Positions 36,518 to 48,500 of a stretch of 64,000 bases of DNA are shown one piece after another. The stretch comes from Cinnamomum chago (taxonomy: Eukaryota; Streptophyta; Magnoliopsida; Laurales; Lauraceae): contig CP142455.1 in the NCBI GenBank assembly GCA_038049695.1, positions 25,705,501-25,769,500 of the forward strand. Reading direction: 5' to 3'. The notes beneath the pieces are model-generated. The model did no database searches and was not told the origin of the DNA. It was given only the letters and a program-made list of their open reading frames with translations. The position numbers and the translations under genes were made by a program. Each line of letters starts with the position of its first letter. The stretch's first letter is position 1.

Positions 36518-37039
36518 CTGGTCCAAAAAAAAAACATACATAATGCAACAAACTCTGGACATTATGAAAAATTAAACAAAACAAGTTTCAACGATATTAA
36601 TAACCATGTCAAACAAATATATATAGTGTCACATTTTCCATCGAAAATTTTTAAGAAAAATAATGGCGATCAAGAATTGCAGATCAGAAAACAAATGGTA
36701 ATAAAAATTTATGTCGCATAACAATGGTGAAAAGAGGAAAACGGGCCAAAGTATGCAAGAATCCACGATTCAAATTCCAATGCCTCAAAAGCACACTCAA
36801 CATGTATAATTCTAGTTCATTTATCAGAAAAGATGGCATATAACATTTTCATCAATATATCAATAATGATAATTATTTTAACTTAAGGAAAATTTACTTA
36901 CATATAGAATGATATATCAAAAAATTGTCCTTCATATAAAATCCACAACGGAAGCTTACAAGCACATAATATTTTTCTCTCTACTATGCTTTAGAAGGGT
37001 CATTGTCATTATGAATCATGCTTGCAAATAGATGTGCAT

Positions 37040-40000
37040 AAAATCATAATCCAGAACCATGGAAATTAAGGCCCTGGGCATAAAGCACTAAAGACGAATC
37101 ATTAGAGATCAGTCTCTTGGCACCTTATCTGACTCCATTTTCAAATAGAATAACTCAGTACAATGGCTTATCATCAAGGTTTTAAAATGTTTGCATTAAG
37201 TTAGTAACAATGAGTCAGATAAACTCTAAAATGTTTTGGCATTAGCGATCAGTCTCTTGGTACCTTATCTATCCATTTGCATATTGAATAACTTGGAGCA
37301 ATGGATTATTAGTCATTACCAAGGTTTTAAGTGTCCAAAGTGGACAGAATTCAAAATATAAAAAATGAGATAAACAATATTCAAAAACCATCCATACCAT
37401 CAATGTGGTGACAAACAACACGTTGATAAAAGAGTATTGTATGAATACTTTTTTTGTAAATGGTGTATCATACGAATAATACTTGTGTGTCAATGTGTTC
37501 AAGATAAGAAGGGAGCCCATCTTAATTTCATGTGCTCCCATGTGACGACCAGCACCGATCCAAATAGACTATAGAGTGTAGGAGAAAATCGTCCTTATAT
37601 TAACATATATAACATATAGACCCAATACGTGTACTCATCATCAATTATAAGTATAAAAAGAAATGAACACTTTAGATTTTCTACAAAAATTGATTTTCCT
37701 CTTATGGAGATCAAACCAAATGCAAAATATCTCTACAGGTCCTATTTTGTATAGGTTATGTAGAAAAAGCACCACTGAATCCAACAAACATTAAGTAATG
37801 TTGATATTATTTCCCCCTAGTTTTAGGCCTTAAAAAGCACAAGACCCATATTTTCTCTCCCAAAACTCTCTATCAAGTCAAAAAATATATATATAATAAA
37901 TTAGTGAAAGAGGGCCTACTTTGTAAGGAATTAAAGTAAACAAATGAAAAATATGTCTAGGTTCTGACCAAATAATATTCAACTAGATACAAATCGGAGA
38001 GTTCCTATGAATCCTATGAATGATGTCATTATAGGATTCATTTCTAAATCGTTACATTTTTTATTGTGATTCACATGATCAATACAGAACATTTTTTTAC
38101 AGATGTAGCAAGATGCGTAACATAAACAAAATGATTTTGAGAACTATGCTCATCAACACTGATACGAGCATGCGTCAGCTCCAAGCCCACAGAATCAAGG
38201 ATTGAGGGAATCAAAGAGAGTAGACATGAGGACCCTTGTGTAGATTAACTTCATTTGGATGAAATAATCTAGAGCATTGGCTCGTTGAAAGAAATAAAAG
38301 CAAAAGAAAAATGTGAAATAAAAGGGAAAACAAACATGCTTTATAATCATGGAACTGATACGATATAAGTGTGGGTCAAATCCAGGCCCGCGAAATCAAG
38401 GCCCTAGGGCATCAAAGCGAGCAGACATGAGGACCACTTCATAGATTAATCTCTGTGCACCTTACCATGCTACCTTCATTTGCATGTATAATCCAGAGCA
38501 TCGGCTTATTGTACACAGAACGCAAAAACAAAACTCAAAATGTGAAAATTGAAATAGAATGGGAAGAAGAGACATGCTGATACACCTAGCAATGCAATTA
38601 AGTTTTAAAAGACCACGCTTTTAGCTTAATTTATACTTATAGATATACTGGTATGAGAATGGATCAAATCCAGGCACACAAAATCCTATGATGCCCAAAT
38701 ATGGGTTGGACACAGGAGTGACACAGCGTGGATACAGCAAGGACACCAATTTTACAAACAGGAAATGTCATAAACTTTGAAAAGGACATAATTTAGTTTT
38801 ACACGCATTGATAATGATATGAGAGTGATCAAATCCAAGCACACAATCCTATCATACCCAGATACAAGACGGACACGGGCGTGACTTGCAAAAGGCACGG
38901 CAAGGATAGGTTTTCCATCTAGAAAATGAAGTATTGGATAAGATACAACACAATATCCTCCCAACACAGCGAGGACAGGTCTTACATACAGAAAATTAAG
39001 TGTTGGATACAATGCAGTGCGATATCTTTCCAAACTTTGAATAGCAGGGGTATGATAGGAGGAATCAATGCCTGAGGGCACCAACTCTAGCAGGTAAAAG
39101 AAACCCTTTTATAGATTAGTCTTCGTGCACCTTACCATGCAACCTTCATTTTGCATGTATAATTTTGTGCATCAGCTTATTGTACACAAGAAAAAAAAAA
39201 GTGAGATGAAAGGGAAAAAAGAGCCATGCTTGTGCACAAAAGGCAATGCCATGAAAGGTCAAAAGGACCATGCTTTATAATCATAGGTAATGGTACAAGT
39301 GTAGGTCAAACCAGGCCCACAAAATCAAGGCCCAAAGGCATCAAAGTGAGCAGACATGAGGACCCTTTTGGAGATTGATCTCTGTGCACCTTACCATGCT
39401 ATCTTCATTCTCCTGTTTAATCCAAAGCATCGGCTTATTGTACAAAAGCAATGTCACTGAAATGAATGGAGAGGGGAAAAGAGTCATGCCTGTACCCAGA
39501 GTGAATGTAATGAAATTCATACAGACCATGCTTTATACTCATAAAAGATACGTGTAGGTCAAATCCAGGCCCAAAGGCATCAATACGAGCAGACATGAGG
39601 ACCCTTTTATAGATTAATCTCTGTGCACCTTACCACGCTACCTCCATTTGCATGTATAATCCAGAGCATCGGCTTATTGTACACAGAACACAACCAAGGC
39701 GCAGACATAAAAGTAAAAAAAATAAAAAAACAACCATGCTCCTACACTGTCAATGTCATTAAAGTTTAAAAGGGCCATGCTTCATAGTCCTGGATACTGA
39801 CATGAGTGTAGGTGGAATTTAGGCCACGATCAAGGCCAAGGGCATCAAGGCAAGCACACATGAAAACCCTTCTATAGCTTAGTTTCTGCGCGCCTTACCA
39901 TGCTACATTCATTTTGCATGTTTAAGATATAGCACGGCTTATTGTACATCAGAAAGAGGGGGGAAAACCTTAAATGTGAAATAAGAAGGGGGAAAAGAGC

Positions 40001-40770
40001 CATGCTTGTACACACATCCAATGCAACGAAAGTTCAAAGAACCATGATTTATACTCATTGATACTAAAATGAGTGTGGATTAAATCCAGGCCCAAAAATT
40101 CAAGGTCAGAGGTCATCCAAGTAAGCAGACATGAATGAAAACCCCTCCATAGATTAATCTCTCTGCACCTTACCATGCACCATCACATTTTTCATGTATA
40201 ATCCAAAGCATTACCCAAGACGCAAGTGTGAGAAAGACGGGGGGGCAGGATAAGGTTCCTTTGCACACATAGGCAATGACTTTAACAGGGTCATGAAGAC
40301 AATAGAAAAAATAAAAATTCCTTTATTTCATGGATACTGAAATGAGTATGGTCACATCCAGGCCTGCAATATCAAGGCCCGAGGGCATCAAAGCAAGCAG
40401 ACATGAAGACCCTCTCGTAGATTAATCTATGTGCACCCTACCATGCTACCTTCATTTTCATGTATATTCCAGAGCATCGGCTTATTGTGCACAAAAAGAA
40501 AAAACAGGACAAACATAGTCAATGTCATTAAAGTTATTAGCTTTATACCATTGATACTCATTAGTGAAGGTCAAATCCAAGACTACAAAATCAAGGACCA
40601 AGGGCACCAAAGCAAGCAGAAAAAAACACCCTTTTATATATTCATCTTTGTACAGCTTGCTACCTTTTATATGAATGTATAATCCAAAGCATCAGCTTAT
40701 TGTAAACATAAAACAAATGCAAAATAGAAGGTGGAAACAGGCCACTATAAACATAAAATCAAAACCACAT
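37040..40770. repeat. Degenerate tandem array, units about 200-270 bp
   Basis: A recurring unit contains, in order, 'gtcaaatccaggccc', 'ggcatcaaag', 'gcagacatgagga', 'agattaatctctgtgcacc', 'ttaccatgctacc', 'catgtataatccagagcat' and 'cggcttattgtac'. The 'agacatga' marker is at about 38222, 38422, 39352, 39591, 39854, 40126 and 40399, with a decayed copy near 40617 and partial units near 39092. Spacings are about 200, 239, 263, 272, 273 and 218 bp. More diverged units starting near 37100 and 37245 carry 'gatcagtctcttgg' and 'accttatct'. The array lies upstream of the first visible NRPB5 exon, perhaps inside a long first intron. Confidence 0.85.
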
Positions 40771-41578
40771 CACAATTCACAAACCCCATTCAAGGGGTCA
40801 TAGAGCACGGGATGGTATTTCAACATCATCTGGTTCTCTCACAAAGTAGTTCCAAAGATTAGTTGCTGTCAAGCGACGAAATATGCTTTCCAATACAAAG
40901 ATAAAAAGGAGAGATAGAGACTTTAATCAAGAAATCTAATCTTGTTGAAAGAAGATGCGATTATTTCCATGAAAAATCACTTTCCAAGTTCTACAATCTT
41001 TCTACAGTTTGACGCACAGTCCTTTTAACATCAGGGACCATCTCATCCTTCTTTATTAATTGCATTGCATTTACTATCTCTCTCTATGCTCATATACTGT
41101 AACAAGTATAAACAATCATTCCGAAAGGTGTAAAACGGTTGTGCAGTTGAGAACAACTTTTGAGTTTTTTTGAGTTTAAATCAATCCACAGGAAGCCACA
41201 TCAAGCCACAACCTACTCCTTTTCTTCTTCTCCTCTCTCCCTCACCCTTTCCTTTCTCTCCTCTTTCTAGTGCTCTCTCTTAATCTCTAACCTCCTCTTT
41301 GGTACTGCTTGGGATCTTTCATTTCAATCAGTGTAACACTAAATGGGTATGTGAGATTCGAACATCACTTCAATTGTTATATGACATGCTGCCCTCTAAA
41401 TTGTGCGCTGTCATGCTATACCTTTCAAGATATAAAAAGAGAGATTCAAATTTTGAAACAGAGGTTTTGTGAAACTATCTTCTTGTTAACATTCATACAC
41501 AGTTATTAAGCTTTTTTATTTATTTATTTTTACTTTTGCATAGTTATATTAAACTGGCAAATCATGTATTATGATACC
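40771..41578. other. Non-coding spacer
   Basis: No gene supported. A CT-rich tract lies at about 41218-41300. Short frames here have no recognisable features. Confidence 0.4.
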
Positions 41579-41647
41579 TATTGGTCTGCTGCCTAAGGGG
41601 TCCGTAGGGGGGGCGGGGGGGGGGGGGTGTTGTATTGGTCTGCTGCC
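41579..41647. repeat. G-rich tandem unit left of the Harbinger element
   Basis: 'tattggtctgctgcc' occurs at 41579 and 41633 with a G-run (about 41605-41629) between them. The second copy is interrupted at its TTA by the Harbinger element. The same unit resumes at 45025 and recurs at 45109. Confidence 0.85.
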
Positions 41648-41962
41648 TTAGAGCATCTCCAAGAGCTACTCTATTTCTCCATATGCCTTTTTAAAAAATA
41701 AAGGCTTATGTGGCAAAAAAGGCATATGTAAATTTGGCATCTCACTTGGGCAACTCCAAGAGAGATGTCAAATTATTATTTTATTCTTTTTTCATTTAAA
41801 CTTCATTTGCTTTATTACATATATCTTACTTATATTTAATGGGATTTGGTGTGATTTTAATGTTATTAAAGTAATAAATTATTAAAAAATAAAAATTGCA
41901 CAAATTGTACTTGAAATTCATTTTTCATTGAAAAGGTAAAATTAAATTACATAATATTATAG

Positions 41963-43294
41963 TCAATCACAACCTTCTTCATATTGACCTTGGAAATGCC
42001 ACAAGTGCTCCACCAGATCGGCTTGGAGTTGAGAATGTGTACTCTTATCACGAATACGCAAGTGGTTTTGAATGAAATCCTGAAATTCCGTAGTGTGGTC
42101 ACGTGACACAGGAAGGTCACTGCATTCACCCTCTCGTGCATCGTAATTGGGTGGAAGACTTTGATCGCGTTCATCTTCGATAATCATGTTATGCATTATG
42201 ATACATGCCTTCATTATATGCTGAAGTGTTTGACGATCCCAGAAACGAGCAGGCCCACGAACAATTGAAAAACGTGCATGTAGCACTCCAAACGCACGCT
42301 CCACATCCTTCCTTGCGGACTCTTGAGCTGCAGTAAAATTTGTGGCTTTTGGCCCGTTAGGACATGGAATTGTTTTTACAAATGTCGTCCACGATGGATA
42401 TATGCCATCCGCAAGATAGTAGCCAGTTGTATATTCATGACCATTGATTGAGTAGTTGGTGGGAGGAGTTCGGCCCTCAGCGAGGTCGGTAAATATAGGG
42501 GATCGATCCAAGACATTGATATCATTGTGCGATCCCGGTAGTCCAAAAAAAGAATGCCATATCCAAAGATCATACGATGCCACGGCTTCAAGAATCAAAG
42601 AAGGCTCACGGTGGTCTCCACGAGCATACATGCCCTTCCACGCAACTGGACAGTTCTTCCACTTCCAGTGCATACAGTCTATGCTACCTAGCATCCCAGG
42701 AAACCCGCGTCTCTCACCTTCTGATAACAATCTACAAATGTTAGTACTATTTGGTGTTCTCAAGTACTCATTGCCAAAAACATCAATGATCGTTTGAACA
42801 AACTTTTTCAATGATTCTATAGAGGTACTTTCAGCAATCCTCACGTAATCGTCCACAGCATCCGCCGCAACTCCATAAGCAAGCATCCTCACTGCAGCTG
42901 TAACCTTTTGAAGAGCTGATAAACCAAGACTGCCTGCACAGTTTCTTTTTTGTTGAAAGTATGGGTCATGAGCCTCCACTGCATTTACAATTCGAAGAAA
43001 AAGAGGTTTGCGCATTCGAAACCTCCTTCGAAATTGAGAGGGAGTGTAGACAGGGTTTTCACTGAAGTAGTCATTGTAAAGCCTGTGATGTCCTGAGATT
43101 CGTCCTCTCTGGATGACCGCATGACCTTGAATAGAACCACGATGCACTTTCCTTCTCCTTCGTAAGTTTTCTCTTTCTTCTTCCAGAGCAGCCCTACACA
43201 ACATCTGCAACTCTTCGTCTGAATCGGAATTTATGACAGTATGCCATAGCTCATCCGTCGTATCAGAAGATGAATCAGTATAATTTTGAGACAT
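41963..43294 (-). CDS. HARBI1-like (DDE_Tnp_4) transposase of the Harbinger element
   Basis: The frame can be read from a TTG at 43300, but the ATG at 43292-43294 is the natural start, giving 443 residues. The N-terminus is acidic and serine-rich with an arginine-rich patch near residues 44-50, followed by the helix-turn-helix-like region around 'SALQKVTAAVRMLAYG'. The catalytic triad is present: Asp in 'GSIDCMHW' (about 206), Asp in 'YYLADGIYP' (about 296) and Glu in 'RKDVERAFGVL' (about 332). Length and motif order are those of full-length plant PIF transposases, which cut and paste at TTA sites together with the ORF1 protein. The lack of frame breaks suggests recent activity or recent insertion. 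Confidence 0.93.
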   Translation of the reverse strand: MSQNYTDSSSDTTDELWHTVINSDSDEELQMLCRAALEEERENLRRRRKVHRGSIQGHAVIQRGRISGHHRLYNDYFSENPVYTPSQFRRRFRMRKPLFLRIVNAVEAHDPYFQQKRNCAGSLGLSALQKVTAAVRMLAYGVAADAVDDYVRIAESTSIESLKKFVQTIIDVFGNEYLRTPNSTNICRLLSEGERRGFPGMLGSIDCMHWKWKNCPVAWKGMYARGDHREPSLILEAVASYDLWIWHSFFGLPGSHNDINVLDRSPIFTDLAEGRTPPTNYSINGHEYTTGYYLADGIYPSWTTFVKTIPCPNGPKATNFTAAQESARKDVERAFGVLHARFSIVRGPARFWDRQTLQHIMKACIIMHNMIIEDERDQSLPPNYDAREGECSDLPVSRDHTTEFQDFIQNHLRIRDKSTHSQLQADLVEHLWHFQGQYEEGCD

Positions 43295-43379
43295 CTCCAA
43301 AGTGATGAACCAAATATTTTCTTATTTTGAGATGAAGAGAAGTAAGAAGTTTGAGTGTAAGAATTTTTTTCCAGAATGG

Positions 43380-43520
43380 TTTATATATATGAAATATTCC
43401 AACGACTAGTTTTCTCTAACGGCTATAAAACGGCTAGTTTTCTCTAACGGCTATAAAACGGCTAGTTTTCACCAACGGCTATAAAACGGCTAGTTTTCTC
43501 CAACGGCTATAAAATGACTA
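43380..43520 (-). promoter_or_regulatory. TATA-like box and four 28-bp direct repeats upstream of the transposase
   Basis: On the minus strand, 'atatatataa' lies about 85-95 bp before the transposase ATG. Next to it are four 28-bp units (43409-43520) of 'gttttctctaacggctataa' plus 'aacggcta'. The first two units are identical, with one or two changes in the third and a few in the fourth. They could be promoter elements or binding sites for the ORF1 Myb-like protein or the transposase. Confidence 0.6.
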
Positions 43521-43626
43521 GTGAAATGACAAGATTATAAAATTGAAGTACAACATTATATTTAAACAAACAATAATTCATTAATTAAAATAAAAAATAC
43601 ATATTAATTCAAAAATAAAATACAAT

Positions 43627-44619
43627 TCAGAAACCACCACCTAACCCTCCTCTCAAAATTTCAAGTCTTTTTTTAGCATAGTATTGTTGTTGCTCCTCAG
43701 ACATATTGGACGTATCCATACTCATGATCTCCATCTCCATATGTATTTGCTTTAATTTCACCTTCTTCTCATCTTGCTCGATTTTTTGCTTAAGAAGCTC
43801 TAATTTTTTTTCATCTCTTTCCTTTTTGTCATCCATCATTTTTTGGATGAGATCTGCAACAGGTGTGGGCTCGTTGATAGTGGTTTGCTTCATCTTTCTT
43901 TTCTCAGCCTTTCTGCCTGGTGGTCTCGTCATGGGATCATAAGCATTGTTAATTGTCTCATCCTCCTCAATATTTATGGGAGTGCTTGGATTAGAAGATG
44001 ATGAGTAGCCAGAAGTTGAAGATTTTGCTCTTTTTACAGATGTCTTCTCTAGTACTTGTTGCTGCAGTTGTATCCATTTGGTTGGTGCCTCAACAAGATC
44101 CAAGCATGGTTCAAGGTGAATCTTGATCCATATAGATGTTCGTACATTTTTTTTGCTTCTGCAATCTGAAAATTAAATGTAAGATCAAATTAAGAAAAAA
44201 AAACTCACACACACACATATAGATAATTTTACCTTATCTTGTTCATTCGTGCCACTTTGATTTCTGGAAATAATTGTGGCAAGACATCCACAAAATTTGT
44301 TGACAGAAGCTTGAATCTTTTGCCATCGTTGTGACAACATTTTGTCTGTTCGATCACTGGGAAATTGCTTATTGTTGTGATAGTATTCTCCCACTCGTTC
44401 CCAAAAAGCCCCAAGTTTCTACTCGTTTCCATGCACAGCATCCAAGCTGGTGTTCAACCACGAACCGATGAGAAGACGGTCTTCTTCTATACTAAAGTCG
44501 ACACCTCGACCAACGGCCTTTTTCTTTGGGGCATCATCAGTAGGGAATTCGGATGCCTCACCGAAAGATTGTGAATATTGGGTAGAAAAATTAGGAAATT
44601 GAGAGAATTGAGAATCCAT
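43627..44619 (-). pseudogene. Harbinger ORF1: Myb/SANT-like DNA-binding protein, damaged
   Basis: Two exons with a 67-bp GT-AG intron (44166-44232): exon 1 44233-44619 from ATG ('[12 protein letters not shown]'), exon 2 43627-44165. Exon 1 carries the Myb/SANT-like region ('[16 protein letters not shown]', 'AFWERVGEYYHN', 'LSQRWQKIQASVNKF'). The end is a Lys/Glu-rich coiled coil finishing in 'KKRLEILRGGLGGGF', as in plant proteins annotated as NAM-associated C-terminal domain. An in-frame TAG lies at 44419-44421, where relatives have Gln. A 1-bp loss around 44074-44080 shifts the frame before 'KWIQLQQQV'. In PIF elements this protein helps nuclear import and TIR binding of the transposase. 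This copy is probably non-functional. Confidence 0.82.
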
Positions 44620-45024
44620 AGTGTGAATGAGGAAAAAAAAGACTTCAAACACTCATAATTTATAGATATCCAAGCTCAAGAGTTTCTCAAATTTTCATAA
44701 TTTATAATTACCCATTAAAATTTAAAAAAGTAAAAAAAAATATGCAACGGTTATAATCTAACGTTCACTGCATACCATCAATCAGAACATCATATCATCT
44801 GATTCAAACATACCACCCAACGGTTGAAACACTTGTATTATTATATTGTAAAACAAAGAAATGAAGGTTGCATGACCGTCTGCCAAAAAAGGCATACAAA
44901 CACGTATGCCTTTTCCAGCTCAGTTTTAACACCTCTGTTGGAGGTCTTCCCTTGCCTTCATTTTTGACCGTTTGTTGTACAATCATGCTGACATGGAAGA
45001 ATAACAACTCTGTTGGAGTTGCTC

Positions 45025-45567
45025 TTAGGGGTCCGTAGGGTAGGGGAGGGGACCGTAGGGTAGGGGAGGGGAGGGGAGGGAAAATTTGAGGGGGGGGGGG
45101 GGGGGTTGTATTGGTCTGCTGCCTAAGGGGTCCGTAGGGTAGGGGAGGGGAGGGGAGGGAAAATTTGAGGGGGAAGGAAAATAAAGGGGAGGAGAGGAAA
45201 AATTAATTTTCCCTCCTCTTGTTTGGGAAGTAAAAAAGTAAGGGAAAGGAAAGTGAAAAAGTATAATTTTGTTTTTAGTGAGGTACAGAGAAAAAGACTA
45301 TTTTACCCTTGCTCTTGAAAAAAATTCAAATAAAGTCTAAGGGCACTTTTGTCATTTCCTCACCCCATCCTCACTTTCCCCTCATTTTCCCCCTATTTTG
45401 GGGGGAAAATTTTTAAGGCAAAAAGTGCAATTTTTCCCTCCATTTCCCCCTCCCCCATTTTCCCTCCCCCCTTCCCAAACACCCTCCAAAATTACTTTCC
45501 CTCCACTTTCCCCCCTTTTTTTCCTCCCTCCCATTCCCCCCCCCCCCCCCTTCCCAAACAGAGCCTA
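45025..45567. repeat. G-rich/C-rich foldback element with tandem repeats
   Basis: After the Harbinger element come repeated 'ggtccgtagggtagggg' units (45028, 45051 partial, 45129), G-runs and 'tttgggaag' (about 45220-45228). The right side is the complement type: 'ccccttcccaaacacc' near 45469-45483 and a C-run followed by 'cttcccaaacagagcc' ending near 45567. Left arm purine-rich, right arm pyrimidine-rich, together an imperfect foldback of about 500 bp. Repeated G-tracts could form G-quadruplexes. Reading frames across it are low-complexity artefacts. Confidence 0.6.
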
Positions 45568-48500
45568 AGGCTTTCGTTCTTATTTTAGATTCTCTGTCGC
45601 TAGGGTTACACATCATGACTTAATCGTGGCCCTACGTAGAGATGATTCGGACCGTTGAAGATGAATTTTATCTTCTCAATTTGTATGGTTGAGTTTTAGT
45701 GTAAATTGAGTAGATCCCACTGCATGATTGATATTACGATGGAAATGGTGATTGAATCACATCAGCAGTAATGCCACATTAGCATCCAATAGTGGCGGAC
45801 CCAAAACTTCCACATGAGAGACTTGGGTATGAAAGTGGCTTAAAATAGTCATTTGGAAAAATTAAAAATCAATTGCATTTGCAGAAATATCTAATTGCAT
45901 CAACCAACATTTTATACTAGCGTTTTAAGGATCCTTTTTCAAAACGCATATTCCAAGGAGAAAGAAAGATTGTGGGTTTTTGAGCAATTTGTGAATATAT
46001 ATATATATATATATAAAGATCCAATCTATAAATTCACGGGTCACAATTTTTTAATCCAGATCATTAACATTCTCAGATTAATGATAATTAGCAATGCACT
46101 CTTCTTTTTTTAAATGTAATGCTCCATACACTTTCTGATAATATTTGGGCTTTTCTTGATCGCTTAAATGGTTTTGATCAATTGAGGGATGAAAAGGAGA
46201 CATAAGTGAAGAAACACATTATAAGAAAAGGAATAACAATCCATGTTTGTTTGGATTAAATTATGTTTGAATGCATAGGAATTCATGGTCAAATCAACTA
46301 AACCGATATACTTTTAAAGAGGTAAGGAGGGTATGAATCATAAGAGGTAGTGGGTGAAGGGTGTAAGTTTAATGATGTAGAAGGATCTTGACTTTCCTAG
46401 GCATTGAGTTACTTTGGTGTTCGTTGTCAATCTTCCTTGAGTTAATTCTTCATTAATGGGGCGATTACTTCATGGTCATTTTTTCTATATTCAATTATTG
46501 TCTTCATTTTTAACCACTTATAGTATGAATTCACGTGTTTTTTTTATTCTAGGCTCTTTCTTTGCATAGGAATTGGTGGTATTGATGGTCAAATGGGCTC
46601 AAACACCGGATCAGTGAGGAGTGAATTATATAAGTTAAAAAATGGTGGGATATTGATTTTTCTAAATTGTAAATTAGGAGGGTGATGGCTGGGAATTCAT
46701 TTTCCATCTCCTTGTGATCAATTTTCTATTAAAGGGGATATTATTTGATGGTCGTTTTTTGATATGCACCTTTATTTCTTCCTTCCACTTCTAAAAACAA
46801 AGTCTTAGAATTCTAATGAATTCAATTACGGGGAAACAAATGGGCCATAAAAAATTCAAAAAGTGGAGAAATAAATTTCATTCTTTAATTTGTATTAATA
46901 TAAAGAATCACAAAAATCTTAATAAGTGGTGATATCACAATCTAGGTAGCTTTTTAAACTTCCCCAACCCTTTTCCCCCCTCTCCAATCACTTTCTACCC
47001 GAGAGAAAATAAACCAATGTAGCTCCCTTCTTCCCTTTTTTTTCACCTTTTTTCCCTTAATCGTGGTTGAGTCATCTAATAGGGTTAATTAAAACTAGCA
47101 AAACACACCCATGCTTAGCACGTGCAGTATAATTCATAATGTAAAAGCTATATAAAAGTTTTAAAACTTTATAAGAAATATAAAATATGATATCTAGCTA
47201 TACATGTCCACAAGTAGTATAAACACATACAAAAAATGTTAAAATCCATAATAAATTTATATCACAATATTGTTTGTAAAATTTAAAGAAAGATTAAAAA
47301 ATTAAAATTATGATAATTTCCTATATCGGCAAGCTTGGTAGTGATTTGGTTGGGTTTCTGTGCAAATATGGATTTCTGGAATTTGACCTGTGCCACATTC
47401 GGGATGAGTTCTAGCTTTGGGTTTAGCTGATTTGCCCCACGCCAACTAGTTTTGCTTTTATATATATACATATATATATATATTATCGTAAGATGAATAT
47501 ACTATCGTAAGATGAAAGCCAACGTTGTTACCAACCACAGCATAATCTCAAAAGCCGAGAATTTGAAACTTTCTCTTAATTGATTAATCTAGAAATTAAG
47601 ATAAAAGGCATTGTGCATGCATAGGTTAATATCTTAACTATTTCAAGATTGAATGCACATCTTAGTCCTGCTAAGTAATTGCATGGAAAAGTTTCCTCGA
47701 GTACTTGTGTCAACAACTCCTCAAATGAACATGATCAATTGAGTTTTATAAGACATACAAAGGTAGAGGTCAAGTGATTCTACACCTCACTTGGTCTAAA
47801 CATTATATAGAGGTGAAAAAACATCTCTCATTGCGCCTGATTGTTCATCTGTGGAGCCCCTATGCATAGTATAAAGAGCAAAAATCTTTGTCTGATTATT
47901 CATCTATGGAGCCCTTATGCATTGTATAAAGAGTAAAAATCTTTATAAATGAAGAAATTCCAATCCTTAGTATATAGAATTCCAACGGCAATGAAACATA
48001 CAAAGCCGAAAGGCCAAGAGCCAACTAACAACCCAAAGAGCACAGGAAAAAAAGAGTCATGAAAAGGACTCCATCCAAAATGAATGTCTACCGTTCTAGC
48101 TATGGCCATAGGAGATGAATTTGCTAACAAAGGTAAAGAAGAGGCTGCAAAATTGAGAAGAATGCCAAAGAAACATTCCTCCCATTTGTAGGGAAGTAGA
48201 TATTAGAGGGGACAATCACTGCATGGTATTAGTCGTACTACCAAAGGCTTCAATACAATCCTAAAGCTATCCATTCCCATATCCATGCCAATAGATTTAA
48301 AAGTGGGATAAAATAAATACACTTATTCTATTTCTTTCAGAAATTAATATCTCATTTGATATCCCCAACAAAACAAACATTCCATATCTCTAACCATCTC
48401 AAATAACTAGGAAAAAAAACACCTTTTAGCATGAAATTATTTTTGAAGAATTTTTTTTTTCTTTTGTATTAGAAAAAATACACAAATATCCATTTTGATA

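Larger units (their letters stand above)
41651..45024 (-). mobile_element. PIF/Harbinger DNA transposon, structurally complete
   Basis: The element is 3,374 bp. The left end 'gagcatctccaagagctac' and the complement of the right end ('gagcaactccaacagag') form terminal inverted repeats flanked by TTA on both sides (41648-41650, 45025-45027), the standard PIF/Harbinger target duplication. It carries a DDE transposase and a separate Myb/SANT-like ORF1, both on the minus strand, as in autonomous plant members. Subterminal 'ggcatatg' and 'gtatgcc' words occur at both sides. Neighbouring repeat units give the empty-site sequence. The transposase is uninterrupted but ORF1 is damaged, so the copy would need ORF1 protein from elsewhere. 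Confidence 0.95.

Noticed and set aside
37040-40770. CRISPR-like array
   Set aside because: Eukaryotic context, units of 200-270 bp with diverged repeats and no short constant repeat with unique spacers.
43298-43300. TTG at 43300 as the Harbinger transposase start
   Set aside because: A normal ATG lies two codons downstream (43292-43294); plant nuclear genes do not routinely start on TTG.
45349-45616. Proline-rich and glycine-rich frames
   Set aside because: Translations of C-rich/G-rich low-complexity foldback DNA.
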